From Leucothrix mucor DSM 2157 (GTDB lineage Bacteria; Pseudomonadota; Gammaproteobacteria; Thiotrichales; Thiotrichaceae): 64,000 nucleotides of DNA. This document shows, in pieces, positions 54,950-63,035 of the stretch. The first letter of the stretch is position 1. Every line of letters starts with the position of its first letter. The notes under the pieces were generated by a model. It did no database searches. It was given only the letters and a program-made list of their open reading frames with translations, and had not been told where the DNA came from. The DNA is taken from contig NZ_ATTE01000001.1 of the NCBI RefSeq assembly GCF_000419525.1, positions 4,586,501 through 4,650,500 on the forward strand, given 5' to 3'. The position numbers were made by a program, and so were the translations under genes.

Positions 54950-55123
54950 ATGGATATTGTTCAAAACACTCAGGAAATTGAATTGCCATGGTACCGTTAC
55001 GGCATGGTTTGGATGGTGATTCTCCTACCACTGATGGTAGTGGCGGCCAGCAGCGTGACGATTTATATCGCTTACGATAATGCGCCTGAAATTGTTCCAC
55101 CTGCCATTACTCAAACGCGCTAA
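54950..55123 (+). CDS. ccoH: Miniature FixH/CcoH-like protein
   Basis: A 57-residue protein matching the N-terminal part of FixH/CcoH: a PWYRYGMVW motif at residues 13-21, one membrane segment (about 18-40) and the TIYIAYDN end typical of the helix's periplasmic edge. Normal FixH proteins have about 150-170 residues with a periplasmic domain after the helix, and that domain is missing here. The TAA stop is clear and the ccoI gene follows after 12 bases. It is probably the CcoH function reduced to its anchor. It is preceded by the FNR box. Confidence 0.8.
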   Translation: MDIVQNTQEIELPWYRYGMVWMVILLPLMVVAASSVTIYIAYDNAPEIVPPAITQTR

Positions 55124-55135
55124 GCGGCTTAAGCG

Positions 55136-57592
55136 ATGCCTCTTGCTATCCCAGCCTCCGGCCATGCGCATTCTCATGACGAACTGAGCTGCTATCACTG
55201 TGGCTTGGATGTTCCTGCCCATACTAATTATCGCCTATCGATTAAAGGGATTGAGCAGCCTATGTGTTGTTTGGGGTGCTTGGCGGCAGCGGATTTTATC
55301 CAGCAAAATGGCATGGGCGATTTTTATCAGCACCGTGGGAATCAATTGCCGGAGTCGGCAGTTTCGGGTCAGTACGGCGACCGCAAAAGCTGGGAATATT
55401 ATGACCAGCCTGAAGTACGCCTCCAATATCAAAAAGAGCAAGATGGCGAAACCTGTGCACGCATTTATGTGCAAGGCATGTATTGCAGCAGTTGTGCCTG
55501 GTTAATTGATAGCTCCTTATCGCAGCTGCCGGGTGTGGAGCGTGTACAGCTAAACCCCGATACCCATCAAGTGCAGTTATTTTGGAAGCCGGAGCAAAGC
55601 CGGCTAAGCGATATTTTAAGCACCATCTCCAAACTTGGTTATCAGCCACGCCCGCTTAATGAAAGCGAAACCGGTGTAGATAAGCGTGAATTTGAAAACC
55701 GTCAATCCTTAAAGCGCCTTGCGGTGGCTGGCTTTGGGATGATGCAGGTGATGACTTACGCAATTGGCGTGTATCTGGGTGACTATCAGGGCATGGACGA
55801 GGGGATTCGTCAGTTTCTGAATTTGGTTAGCTTGTTGGTGGCGACTGTCGTTGTGTTTTATTCCGGTGCGCCATTTTTCAAACACGCTTGGTTTGATCTG
55901 AAAAATCGTCATTTAGGTATGGATGTGCCCGTGGCGCTGGCGATTGGTGGTGCTTACAGCGCAAGCCTCTGGCAGGTTCTGATCGACCATACGCTCGGTG
56001 CCGAAGTCTATTTTGATTCTGCGGTGATGTTTGTATTTTTCCTATCGCTGGGGCGATTTCTGGAAATGCGGGCGCGTTACAGTGCGGCTTCCAGTGCAGA
56101 TGCTTTACGGCAATTACTGCCACCATTAGTCACTGTTTGGCGTAATGGCGAAAGCTTGGTGATCAGCCCGCAGCAGTTAGAAAAGAGCGATGAAGTTGAT
56201 GTATTAGCAGGCGAAACCATTCCTTGTGATGGCCGCGTATTAAATGGCGAAGCGCAGTTGGATGAGTCTTTACTGACTGGCGAGGCGCGGGCAGTGGCTT
56301 GCGCAAAAGATAGCTTGGTTACTGGTGGTACCAAGCTGCAATCCGGCCGTTTAAGGTTGGTGGTGACGCAAGCTTGGGAGCAATCTGCGGTCGCATCCAT
56401 CAAGCAATTACTGGATCGGGCACAATCGCAGCGCCCACAACGAGTGCGCTTAGCCGATGCCATGGCGCGTTACTTTGTGGCTGGCTTATTGGTGCTGGCA
56501 TTTGCCGTGGGATTATTTTGGTATATCGTCGCGCCAGATCGGGTATTTGGCATTGTGTTATCCGTATTAATTGCCAGTTGCCCTTGTGCCTTTTCATTGG
56601 CAACGCCTGCTGTGCTAACCGTCGCCAGTCATTTTTTAAGCCGACATGGCGTACTGCTCAGTAATGCCGATGCTTGCGAATCGTTACTCAGTGTTAATCA
56701 CTGGTGTTTTGATAAAACCGGTACGCTCAGTACCGCAGAATTGGTGGTTGAACATGCTGAATTATTTGCTGACATGCCGGAAGCGGACTGCTTAGCGGTT
56801 ATCGGAGCCATTGAGCGACAAACCGATCATGTACTGGCGAGTGCCTTTTCAAGTAATAACACGCTGCAAGCCACCGATGTGCAAGTGGTACACGGCTCCG
56901 GTGTGTATGGCCAAGTTAGCGGAAAACAGTATTTTATTGGAAACCCTAGCTGGATTGAGGCGCAATGCAGCATTGCTAATATGCCATCACTGCAAGATCA
57001 ACACAGCGTTATACTGCTAGCTGAAGCAGGCAAACTTCTAGCCGCCGTCTATTTATCCGATAAAATCCGACGCGATGCCGCTCCAGTTTTGCAGTCTCTC
57101 AAGCAACAAGGCGATCAAATCAGCATATTAAGTGGCGACCGTCAGGGTGTAGTATCACGATTTGCGCAAAGTTTGCCGGTAGATAAAGCCTTGGGTGACT
57201 TGCTGCCTGCCGATAAAGTCGCCTATTTACGCGAGCTACAAGCTCAAGGCCAGCACGTTGCCATGATTGGCGATGGGGTCAATGATGCGCCGGTACTCGG
57301 TCAGGCGAATGTCAGTATTGCCATGGCGAGCGGCAGCCAGCTTAGCCAAAGTCAGGCAGATGTGATTTTGCTCGGTGGTCGTTTGCAGGGATTAGGCATT
57401 GCACAGCAGGTTGCCAAGCGTGCTCAATACATTATCCGGCAAAATCTGACTTGGGCCATATTGTATAATTTAACCGTATTACCGCTGGCAGCGACGGGCG
57501 TACTTGCACCGTGGATGGCGGCGATTGGTATGTCATTGAGTTCTTTGGCGGTGGTGGTTAATGCCCGCCGTTTGAATCGTTTAACCTTTTAA
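55136..57592 (+). CDS. ccoI: Copper-type P-type ATPase CcoI (FixI)
   Basis: An 818-residue heavy-metal ATPase that exports copper for cbb3 oxidase assembly. The N-terminal CcoI-type zinc-binding region is CYHCGLDVP...CCLGC, followed by an HMA domain with CSSC. The metal site is C482-P483-C484 in SCPCAFSLATP, the phosphorylated Asp is D526 in DKTGT, and TGEAR and GDGVNDAPVL are the other P-type motifs. About eight membrane helices are present. It lies between the small ccoH and ccoS in the usual order. Confidence 0.95.
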   Translation: MPLAIPASGHAHSHDELSCYHCGLDVPAHTNYRLSIKGIEQPMCCLGCLAAADFIQQNGMGDFYQHRGNQLPESAVSGQYGDRKSWEYYDQPEVRLQYQKEQDGETCARIYVQGMYCSSCAWLIDSSLSQLPGVERVQLNPDTHQVQLFWKPEQSRLSDILSTISKLGYQPRPLNESETGVDKREFENRQSLKRLAVAGFGMMQVMTYAIGVYLGDYQGMDEGIRQFLNLVSLLVATVVVFYSGAPFFKHAWFDLKNRHLGMDVPVALAIGGAYSASLWQVLIDHTLGAEVYFDSAVMFVFFLSLGRFLEMRARYSAASSADALRQLLPPLVTVWRNGESLVISPQQLEKSDEVDVLAGETIPCDGRVLNGEAQLDESLLTGEARAVACAKDSLVTGGTKLQSGRLRLVVTQAWEQSAVASIKQLLDRAQSQRPQRVRLADAMARYFVAGLLVLAFAVGLFWYIVAPDRVFGIVLSVLIASCPCAFSLATPAVLTVASHFLSRHGVLLSNADACESLLSVNHWCFDKTGTLSTAELVVEHAELFADMPEADCLAVIGAIERQTDHVLASAFSSNNTLQATDVQVVHGSGVYGQVSGKQYFIGNPSWIEAQCSIANMPSLQDQHSVILLAEAGKLLAAVYLSDKIRRDAAPVLQSLKQQGDQISILSGDRQGVVSRFAQSLPVDKALGDLLPADKVAYLRELQAQGQHVAMIGDGVNDAPVLGQANVSIAMASGSQLSQSQADVILLGGRLQGLGIAQQVAKRAQYIIRQNLTWAILYNLTVLPLAATGVLAPWMAAIGMSLSSLAVVVNARRLNRLTF

Positions 57593-57632
57593 GTGTGCGC
57601 GGCAATGCGCCCAATCACACAGGCTACGGCTT

Positions 57633-57848
57633 ATGAACATTATTTATCTGCTAATTCCCCTAAGTTTAGTGTTGGTTGCCTGCGCGATTGGGGCCTTTTT
57701 CTGGGCGGTTCGCTCGGGGCAATTCGATGATTTGCACACGCCAGCGCTAAAAGTGTTGGATGATGATAAAATTCCGGCACCTCAACCGCGCACTACCTCG
57801 CAAGAGTCAGATAAACGGCAGGCGGATAACCGCAACGGACAGTCATAA
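57633..57848 (+). CDS. ccoS: cbb3 oxidase maturation protein CcoS
   Basis: A 71-residue protein with one N-terminal membrane segment (about 4-24) and the family pattern FFWAVRSGQFDDLHTPALKVLDDD. CcoS is needed to insert cofactors into the oxidase. It begins 40 bases after ccoI and is 3 bases ahead of the TauE-like gene. The tail after residue 50 is polar and disordered. Confidence 0.95.
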   Translation: MNIIYLLIPLSLVLVACAIGAFFWAVRSGQFDDLHTPALKVLDDDKIPAPQPRTTSQESDKRQADNRNGQS

Positions 57849-57851
57849 GTT

Positions 57852-58574
57852 ATGGGATTTGTATCAGCAATATTATTGGGTTTACTCGCGAGCCTGCACT
57901 GCGCAGGCATGTGCGGTGGGCTGCAAGCGGCGCTAAACCGTCCGCAAGCCCTGCGCAAACCCATCGAAAATCAACTGCATTTGCTGTCGATGAATTTGGG
58001 GCGAGTGGCTTTGTATACCATGGCTGGCGCGATCATTGGCTTTATCGGGGCCGAAGTGGGTACGGTACTCAACTTACCGGATTGGTCGACCTGGCTACGC
58101 CGCTTTGCCGCCATTATGATTATTGTGATTGGCTTCCAGCTACTGTTTCGTATCGAAAAACCGTTTAGTTTTCTGGAAAAGTTTGGCTATGCCTTTTGGC
58201 AGCGCATCAAGCCGTATCTGAATTTAGGCGCGCCCGTGACTTATGCGCAGTCGTTTCGCCAAGGCTTAGTGTGGGGATTCCTGCCCTGCGGACTGGTGTA
58301 TTCGGTATTGTCGGTCGCCAGCGTGAGTGGCTCGGCATGGGGTGGTGGACTAACAATGTTGGGTTTTGGTGTCGGAACCTTGCCAGCAATGTTGCTAACC
58401 GGTCAGGTGTTTTGGGCATTTAAAGGGTTTTTGCAGAAACGTGCAGTACAACAGAGTGGAGGCGTGTTCTTTATTCTGATTGGTACGTTGATTTTTCTAG
58501 CGCCGCAATTGGCGAGCCATGAAGCCATTCAACAGCATCCGCTGTTTTATAATCTGGCACGTTGTATTTTGTAA
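57852..58574 (+). CDS. TauE/SafE-like membrane protein of the cbb3 assembly cluster
   Basis: A 240-residue protein with about six membrane segments and the cysteine motif LHCAGMCGG near residues 17-25 that typifies the branch found with ccoI/ccoS and copper handling genes. Its role is probably in metal or redox support of oxidase assembly rather than sulfite export. It begins 3 bases after ccoS and closes the maturation operon. The TauE-type gene at 1594-2367 lacks this cysteine motif. Confidence 0.9.
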   Translation: MGFVSAILLGLLASLHCAGMCGGLQAALNRPQALRKPIENQLHLLSMNLGRVALYTMAGAIIGFIGAEVGTVLNLPDWSTWLRRFAAIMIIVIGFQLLFRIEKPFSFLEKFGYAFWQRIKPYLNLGAPVTYAQSFRQGLVWGFLPCGLVYSVLSVASVSGSAWGGGLTMLGFGVGTLPAMLLTGQVFWAFKGFLQKRAVQQSGGVFFILIGTLIFLAPQLASHEAIQQHPLFYNLARCIL

Positions 58575-58668
58575 GGCTTGTTTGACTGATTCCAAAAGGT
58601 TTGGCTAATCAGTATCGAGTCAATCCAGTGTTGGATGAATCAGGATATGGATCAATTAACTGTTGGGA

Positions 58669-58677
58669 GGGGGGGGG
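58669..58677 (+). repeat. Run of nine G
   Basis: A G9 tract lies in the 182-base intergenic space between the convergent TauE-like gene and the first DUF1127 gene. It is not inside a gene and so has no frame consequence. A second G9 tract occurs in the broken gene at 44845-44853. Confidence 0.6.
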
Positions 58678-58756
58678 TAAAACTAACCTCCGCCAGCAGA
58701 CCGGCAAGCCATTTCTAGCTTGCCAATCTAGCAGACGGGGATATTAGCCAGCATGA

Positions 58757-59101
58757 TTAAGCTGCCTGTGTGCTATCAATTCCTGCACGACCTTTAGTAA
58801 CGGCATCACGGATTTGACCGCGAGAAATACCTAAATCAGCCAGCTCAGTATCGTTGTAAGCAGTCAATTCTTTGATAGCGGCTTCGATTGCTGAAGCGTC
58901 TTGAGCTTTGCTGGTTGGGCTGCGGAATTCTTCAGTTCTCCAAGGCCATCCTTCAACGCCTTGACTTAATAGAGCGCGAGAGAAACCCAGATCATCCAAT
59001 GTGCGATCGCTAAGAGTGTTTAAGTAATTCAATGTCTTATGACGACCGTAAGATTCGATAGCTGAAGACAAAGTGTTTTTTAGATTTTTAAAGTATGACA
59101 T
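58757..59101 (-). CDS. Double DUF1127-like protein A
   Basis: A 114-residue basic protein with two DUF1127-like motifs, LSDRTLDDLGFSRALL (about 29-44) and YNDTELADLGISRGQI (about 80-95). Normal DUF1127 proteins have one; members with an Arg-rich helix are RNA-binding or regulatory in other bacteria. The start at 59101 (MSYFKNLKN) is chosen for agreement with its paralogue. The paralogue is at 60183-60527, and the promoter, leader and 3' flank are also conserved. The fnr gene lies between them. Confidence 0.85.
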   Translation of the reverse strand: MSYFKNLKNTLSSAIESYGRHKTLNYLNTLSDRTLDDLGFSRALLSQGVEGWPWRTEEFRSPTSKAQDASAIEAAIKELTAYNDTELADLGISRGQIRDAVTKGRAGIDSTQAA

Positions 59102-59135
59102 TTTATATGTTCCATGTGTGTTGTTCATGGAGCGC

Positions 59136-59163
59136 ATAATAGTCTTTTTGCTGCGACGCACAA
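59136..59163 (-). promoter_or_regulatory. Sigma-70-type promoter of DUF1127 gene A
   Basis: On the minus strand TTGTGC, a 16-base spacer and TATTAT are found (-10 at 59136-59141, -35 at 59158-59163). The same two hexamers and spacing recur before the paralogue, and the surrounding bases (GCGACGCACAAGAGACAAG) are nearly identical. Confidence 0.7.
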
Positions 59164-59322
59164 GAGACAAGAATTTGATGTTCGGGTTACTAAATTTATC
59201 CAGAAAATATGAACCAAATTCAGCTTAGGTTGTATTGGCGCTAAAACTGTGGCGTGGCGGAGGGAGAGCTCTGAAAGGAGGGCGACAAGCGGTCATAGAG
59301 TAATCGCTTGTCTGCTAAATAC

Positions 59323-60069
59323 TTAGCCTTTGTGCAGTTTTGAGGTGTCGATATTTTGTGTTTGTACTTCGCAACCGGTGAGTATTAGCAGTTGCTCAGG
59401 GTTCAAAATCTTCACTTCGCGGTGATTAATCTTAAGCACACCTTTGTCCTGAAAGCGCTTTAATAAGCGGCTCACGGTTTCAGCGGCCATACCTAAGTGA
59501 TTAGCAATATCTTGTCGGGTCATTGCCAAAATCAATTCACTGCCAGAATAGCCACGTGTTTCGTAGCGAATTGCAAGGTTGCGAATAAAGGAGGCGAGCT
59601 TTTGCTCAGCACTTAACTCCGACAATAAGGCGTTGGAGTTATTAATCTCTTTACTAATTAGGCGGATAAGCTGTTTTTGCAATGCAGGAATGTGCGCCGA
59701 TAGGTCAGTCAGTTGGTCATAATCCAGTTGGCATAGCGCTGAGGTGGTCAGGGCTGTCGTGCTACTGGTGTATTCCATGGGATAAATCGCATCCAAGCCG
59801 ATCAACTCACCGGGCAGGTGAAAGCCTGTGATAGTCTCGTGACCATCAGCATTGAGCTTAGTGGATTTATACATGCCGGATTTTACGGCGAAGATTTTGG
59901 TGAATGGTGTGCCTTGTTGAATGACAACATCACCATCGTGTTGAATGTGTGAGCCTTGAACCAATTTCTCTAAACGATCCAAGTCATTTTTATCTATCCC
60001 AAGCGGCAGACAAATATCGCTCAGTGAGCAATGGCTGCAGGAATGAGCTTCATGTTTAGGGTTGGCCAT
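59323..60069 (-). CDS. fnr: FNR/ANR-type oxygen-sensing regulator
   Basis: A 248-residue Crp/Fnr regulator. The four [4Fe-4S] cluster cysteines are present: C11, C14 and C20 (CSHCSLSDIC) and C113 (in SALCQLDYD). The recognition helix reads AAETVSRLLKRFQ, with the E-T-V-S-R pattern that reads TTGAT. It should dimerise without oxygen and bind TTGAT-N4-ATCAA. It is flanked on both sides by the duplicated DUF1127 genes. No FNR box was seen at its own start. It is the natural regulator of the five boxes in this window. Confidence 0.96.
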   Translation of the reverse strand: MANPKHEAHSCSHCSLSDICLPLGIDKNDLDRLEKLVQGSHIQHDGDVVIQQGTPFTKIFAVKSGMYKSTKLNADGHETITGFHLPGELIGLDAIYPMEYTSSTTALTTSALCQLDYDQLTDLSAHIPALQKQLIRLISKEINNSNALLSELSAEQKLASFIRNLAIRYETRGYSGSELILAMTRQDIANHLGMAAETVSRLLKRFQDKGVLKINHREVKILNPEQLLILTGCEVQTQNIDTSKLHKG

Positions 60070-60182
60070 ATCTTAATGATACTAGTTACGTGTGATGGCC
60101 TTTAGACTAAACCTCCGCCAATAGGCTGGCAAGCTAATTTAAAACTTACCAGACTAGTTGGCGAGGTTGTTAGTCAGCATTA

Positions 60183-60527
60183 TTAAGCTGCCTTTGAGTT
60201 TTCAATTCCTACGCGACCGTTCAGTACGGCTTCACGGATTTGACCGCGAGAGATCCCTAAATCAGCCAGCTCAGCATCGTTATAAGCTGTTAGCTCTTCG
60301 ATAGCTGCAGTGATTGAAGTGCTGTCTTGGTTACGGTTTGCAGCGTTGCGAACTTCATCTGTTCTCCAAGGCCATGCATCGACACCTTGGCTTAGCAAAG
60401 CGCGTGAGAAACCCAGGTCGTCTAGTGTACGATCGCCAAGATTGTTCAAGTAACTCAAAGTCTTATAACGACCATAAGATTCGATAGTTGAAGACAGTGA
60501 GTTCTTTAGATTTTTTAGAAATGACAT
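60183..60527 (-). CDS. Double DUF1127-like protein B
   Basis: A 114-residue paralogue of protein A (clearly alignable over the whole length). It has the motifs LGDRTLDDLGFSRALL and YNDAELADLGISRGQI. The start at 60527 begins MSFLKNLKN. Its promoter (60562-60589) and its 3' flank, which includes AACCTCCGCCA, repeat those of A. The pair and fnr in the middle indicate a segmental duplication around fnr, or an insertion of fnr between two tandem copies. Confidence 0.85.
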   Translation of the reverse strand: MSFLKNLKNSLSSTIESYGRYKTLSYLNNLGDRTLDDLGFSRALLSQGVDAWPWRTDEVRNAANRNQDSTSITAAIEELTAYNDAELADLGISRGQIREAVLNGRVGIENSKAA

Positions 60528-60561
60528 TTTATGTGCTCCATGTGTGTTGTTCATGGTTACA

Positions 60562-60589
60562 ATAATAGTCATTTTGTTGCGACGCACAA
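60562..60589 (-). promoter_or_regulatory. Sigma-70-type promoter of DUF1127 gene B
   Basis: On the minus strand TTGTGC, 16 bases and TATTAT (-10 at 60562-60567, -35 at 60584-60589), the same as before gene A. Confidence 0.7.
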
Positions 60590-60621
60590 GAGACAAGATT
60601 TTGGCTTCGGGTTTATTAAAA

Positions 60622-61497
60622 CTAACCTTTATCGAGTCGGGCCTTAATTTTCGCCAGATCCGCCGCTGATGCGTGCCCCTGTTCGCGGGCTAACGGTATT
60701 GATAGATCGCCAAGTAGCCGATATAGATTTCCATAGTCTTTATTCCATGCACTGATAGTGTCTAGTTGATTATTAACCACTTCGTGATCGCCGCGGGCAA
60801 TTGGGCCGGTGAGTGCTTCACTAGTACCCAAGCGAAACACGTTTTCAACGGTGCCTGAAACAATGGGTTTTAAGACAGCCATGGCTTGTTCGCGTTCAAT
60901 GCCGGCTTCTGCAAAGGTTTGAATGCTGAGCTCTTGCAGCGCCACCAAATAGTTACAGGCGATAACACTGGCCGCGTGATAAAGCGTTTTATGCTCTGCA
61001 TGAATTGGTAACAGGTGAGCACCCAACTGACTAAATAGAGGACCCGCTAAAGACAAAGCTGCTGCATCGCCTTCAACGCCACAATAAGTACCAGCAAAGC
61101 TATCGGCAGCCAGCTGTGGATTGGCAAAGCTCTTAATTGGGTGGATGCTGGCAATGTACGCGCCTTTCTCCCGACAATTGGCAAGCAGGGCAGATGACTG
61201 CGCTCCACTGCAATGAAACACTACATCGCCATCGCGCAGCACGCCGCTATCGGCCAGCATCTGACTGCAGTCAGCAATCGCATCATCGCCACAGGCTACA
61301 ATTGTTAGCTCAGCGGCTTGCATCTGTGCAATATCATCAATGGCGCGGCCTGCGCCAATGGCGGCTACCGCCGACTCAGCGCTGTCTAGCGAGCGGTTCA
61401 GGATATCGCCAATGACAACGGTGTGCTCCCGCTGCCATAACAAGCCCAGTGTGCGGCCAAGCTGCCCGCAGCCGATAAAGTTAATGCGATATGCCAT
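60622..61497 (-). CDS. DUF2520/Rossmann-fold oxidoreductase-like protein
   Basis: A 291-residue protein with an N-terminal Rossmann domain (NFIGCGQLGRTLGLL) and a C-terminal helical DUF2520 domain (about 150-285). The latter contains LPIHAEHKTLYHAASVIACNYLVAL, typical of ketopantoate- or pyrroline-reductase-like relatives. It probably uses NAD(P), but its reaction is unknown. It is a single gene between DUF1127 gene B and a terminator-closed membrane-protein gene. Confidence 0.88.
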   Translation of the reverse strand: MAYRINFIGCGQLGRTLGLLWQREHTVVIGDILNRSLDSAESAVAAIGAGRAIDDIAQMQAAELTIVACGDDAIADCSQMLADSGVLRDGDVVFHCSGAQSSALLANCREKGAYIASIHPIKSFANPQLAADSFAGTYCGVEGDAAALSLAGPLFSQLGAHLLPIHAEHKTLYHAASVIACNYLVALQELSIQTFAEAGIEREQAMAVLKPIVSGTVENVFRLGTSEALTGPIARGDHEVVNNQLDTISAWNKDYGNLYRLLGDLSIPLAREQGHASAADLAKIKARLDKG

Positions 61498-61591
61498 AAC
61501 GGTGGTCTTTGATTAATGAGGCTCAAATCATCCGTAAGCGACGATCTAAAGTCAAACCATGAAATCGTTCTAATGATGAGTTGGCACCTGT

Positions 61592-61625
61592 AAAAAAGCC
61601 AGACACCGTTTCCAGTGTCTGGCTT
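61592..61625 (-). terminator. Rho-independent terminator after the 61649-62860 membrane protein
   Basis: AAGCCAGACAC (61596-61606) and GTGTCTGGCTT (61615-61625) make a perfect 11-bp stem with an 8-base loop. On the minus strand six T residues follow. It lies about 25 bases past the stop codon. Confidence 0.93.
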
Positions 61626-61648
61626 GATAACGTAAGGCTTATGCCTGA

Positions 61649-62860
61649 TCAGATGGCTGGCTTGAGCACCGGCTCAGGTTTGCCTGTTAGCATCTTGCCA
61701 TTCAATTTAAACAGCACCCGAATGGTCAGGATTTGTAGCAATACGATAGGAACTAGCAAGATAAAATACGGCGCAGACCATATCGCGACAATGCCATTAG
61801 CAACCAAACCTTTATGCAGGAAGAAGAATGCCATGACTGTACCTGCTACTCCGGGGCAAATCAGCGCATACGACACAGCATGTTTATCATCGCCATGAAT
61901 AAAGCGTTTAAAGTACTCGGTATCTTTCATCACACGATAGCCCAGCAAGCCAAACATGACCTGCAAGCTGGCGAGAATCGAGAACAAAATCAGTACGCCA
62001 GCATTCGAGCTAGGCATCGCAAAGTTATGATGTAAGCCCATATTAATGCGGTAAATCGCAATGCCCATTACCGTGATAATTGGCACCATAATCCACAGCG
62101 AAACGGCTGCATCCCGATCAATACCGTTGGATAACATATCGCGAAAGCCCAATACCAGCGAGATCACTGCCATTACGGTGGCGATAGTCAGAAATAAAAT
62201 CGCGAAAATAATGCCGATGCCTGAGGTAACAAGCGTATGGCTCATCGCGCCAGCGGCTGAGAAGCCCACGCCGACCATCGCAAAGGCAAACACTGATAAC
62301 AGCTGGCTTAAGCTATTGTTTTTACGGGTATCGAAGTTACCTTGTGACAATAAGCGAGAAATAAAATTACCGTATAAGATCAGCGCATAAACACCAATTG
62401 CAGCAAAAGCCAGTAGCGCGCCTGGGAATAGGTATTCAACGATCGTCCATAAGCTCGGTACAAATAATGCACCCACAATAAACGCCACATTCACCGACAT
62501 TGCATAGGTTAGCGGAATAGCCATTAACTGTACTTCGCCATTGCTGGCAAACAGGGCTTTATGGGCCTCAGTTGTCTTGAACGCCTTGTACTCTTGGATA
62601 TTCCAAACCAGCAAACGAACGTGCAAAACACTAAAGACAATAATGCCAATAATCGCGGCCACGATCATGCCAATTTGCCATATATTGCCGGTCTGAACCA
62701 GCGACATCAGCGTGTCAAAGGTGGGTATTGGTGCGGATGTGTGGGGTGTCATAAACATCAAATACATAAAAAATGAAACCACCAAGCCGCCTGCGCCCAG
62801 CGCTGCCAGAAAGTACATCGGGGAATATTTTTCACCCATGTGTTTGTTTAATGCGAACAT
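61649..62860 (-). CDS. Multi-pass membrane protein of unknown family, candidate FNR-regulated
   Basis: A 403-residue protein with about ten hydrophobic segments. No enzymatic motif is recognised. A few features (GFSAAGAMSHTLVTSG, scattered Met/His in the N-terminal half such as MFMTPHTSAP and HVRLLVW) are loosely like TehA/SLAC1-type anion channels, but that is not secure. The start at 62860 is preferred over 62887 because GGAGG lies eight bases upstream, and because the predicted FNR transcript start falls near 62887. It is the only gene of its unit, ended by a strong terminator. Confidence 0.75.
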   Translation of the reverse strand: MFALNKHMGEKYSPMYFLAALGAGGLVVSFFMYLMFMTPHTSAPIPTFDTLMSLVQTGNIWQIGMIVAAIIGIIVFSVLHVRLLVWNIQEYKAFKTTEAHKALFASNGEVQLMAIPLTYAMSVNVAFIVGALFVPSLWTIVEYLFPGALLAFAAIGVYALILYGNFISRLLSQGNFDTRKNNSLSQLLSVFAFAMVGVGFSAAGAMSHTLVTSGIGIIFAILFLTIATVMAVISLVLGFRDMLSNGIDRDAAVSLWIMVPIITVMGIAIYRINMGLHHNFAMPSSNAGVLILFSILASLQVMFGLLGYRVMKDTEYFKRFIHGDDKHAVSYALICPGVAGTVMAFFFLHKGLVANGIVAIWSAPYFILLVPIVLLQILTIRVLFKLNGKMLTGKPEPVLKPAI

Positions 62861-62921
62861 CTCTTCGTCCTCCATTAGGTTTGTCATAGGTTTAGTGTAT
62901 TAGTAAGTGCTAATATTTAAA

Positions 62922-62935
62922 TTGATATTTCTCAA
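62922..62935 (-). promoter_or_regulatory. Imperfect FNR box before the unknown membrane protein
   Basis: TTGATATTTCTCAA matches TTGAT-N4-ATCAA with one mismatch. Its centre is 68.5 bases before the chosen ATG. TACACT on the minus strand at 62894-62899 is in the -10 place of a class II promoter. Spacing agrees with the other four sites. Confidence 0.65.
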
Positions 62936-63035
62936 TCGAGAAGTCTGCCAGCGAATTGGCTAACAATTTTGCATTAGGAGAGGGGGCTGCTATAGTCCGG
63001 ACAGCTCAAAAATACTCAATTCAGGGAATGATGTT

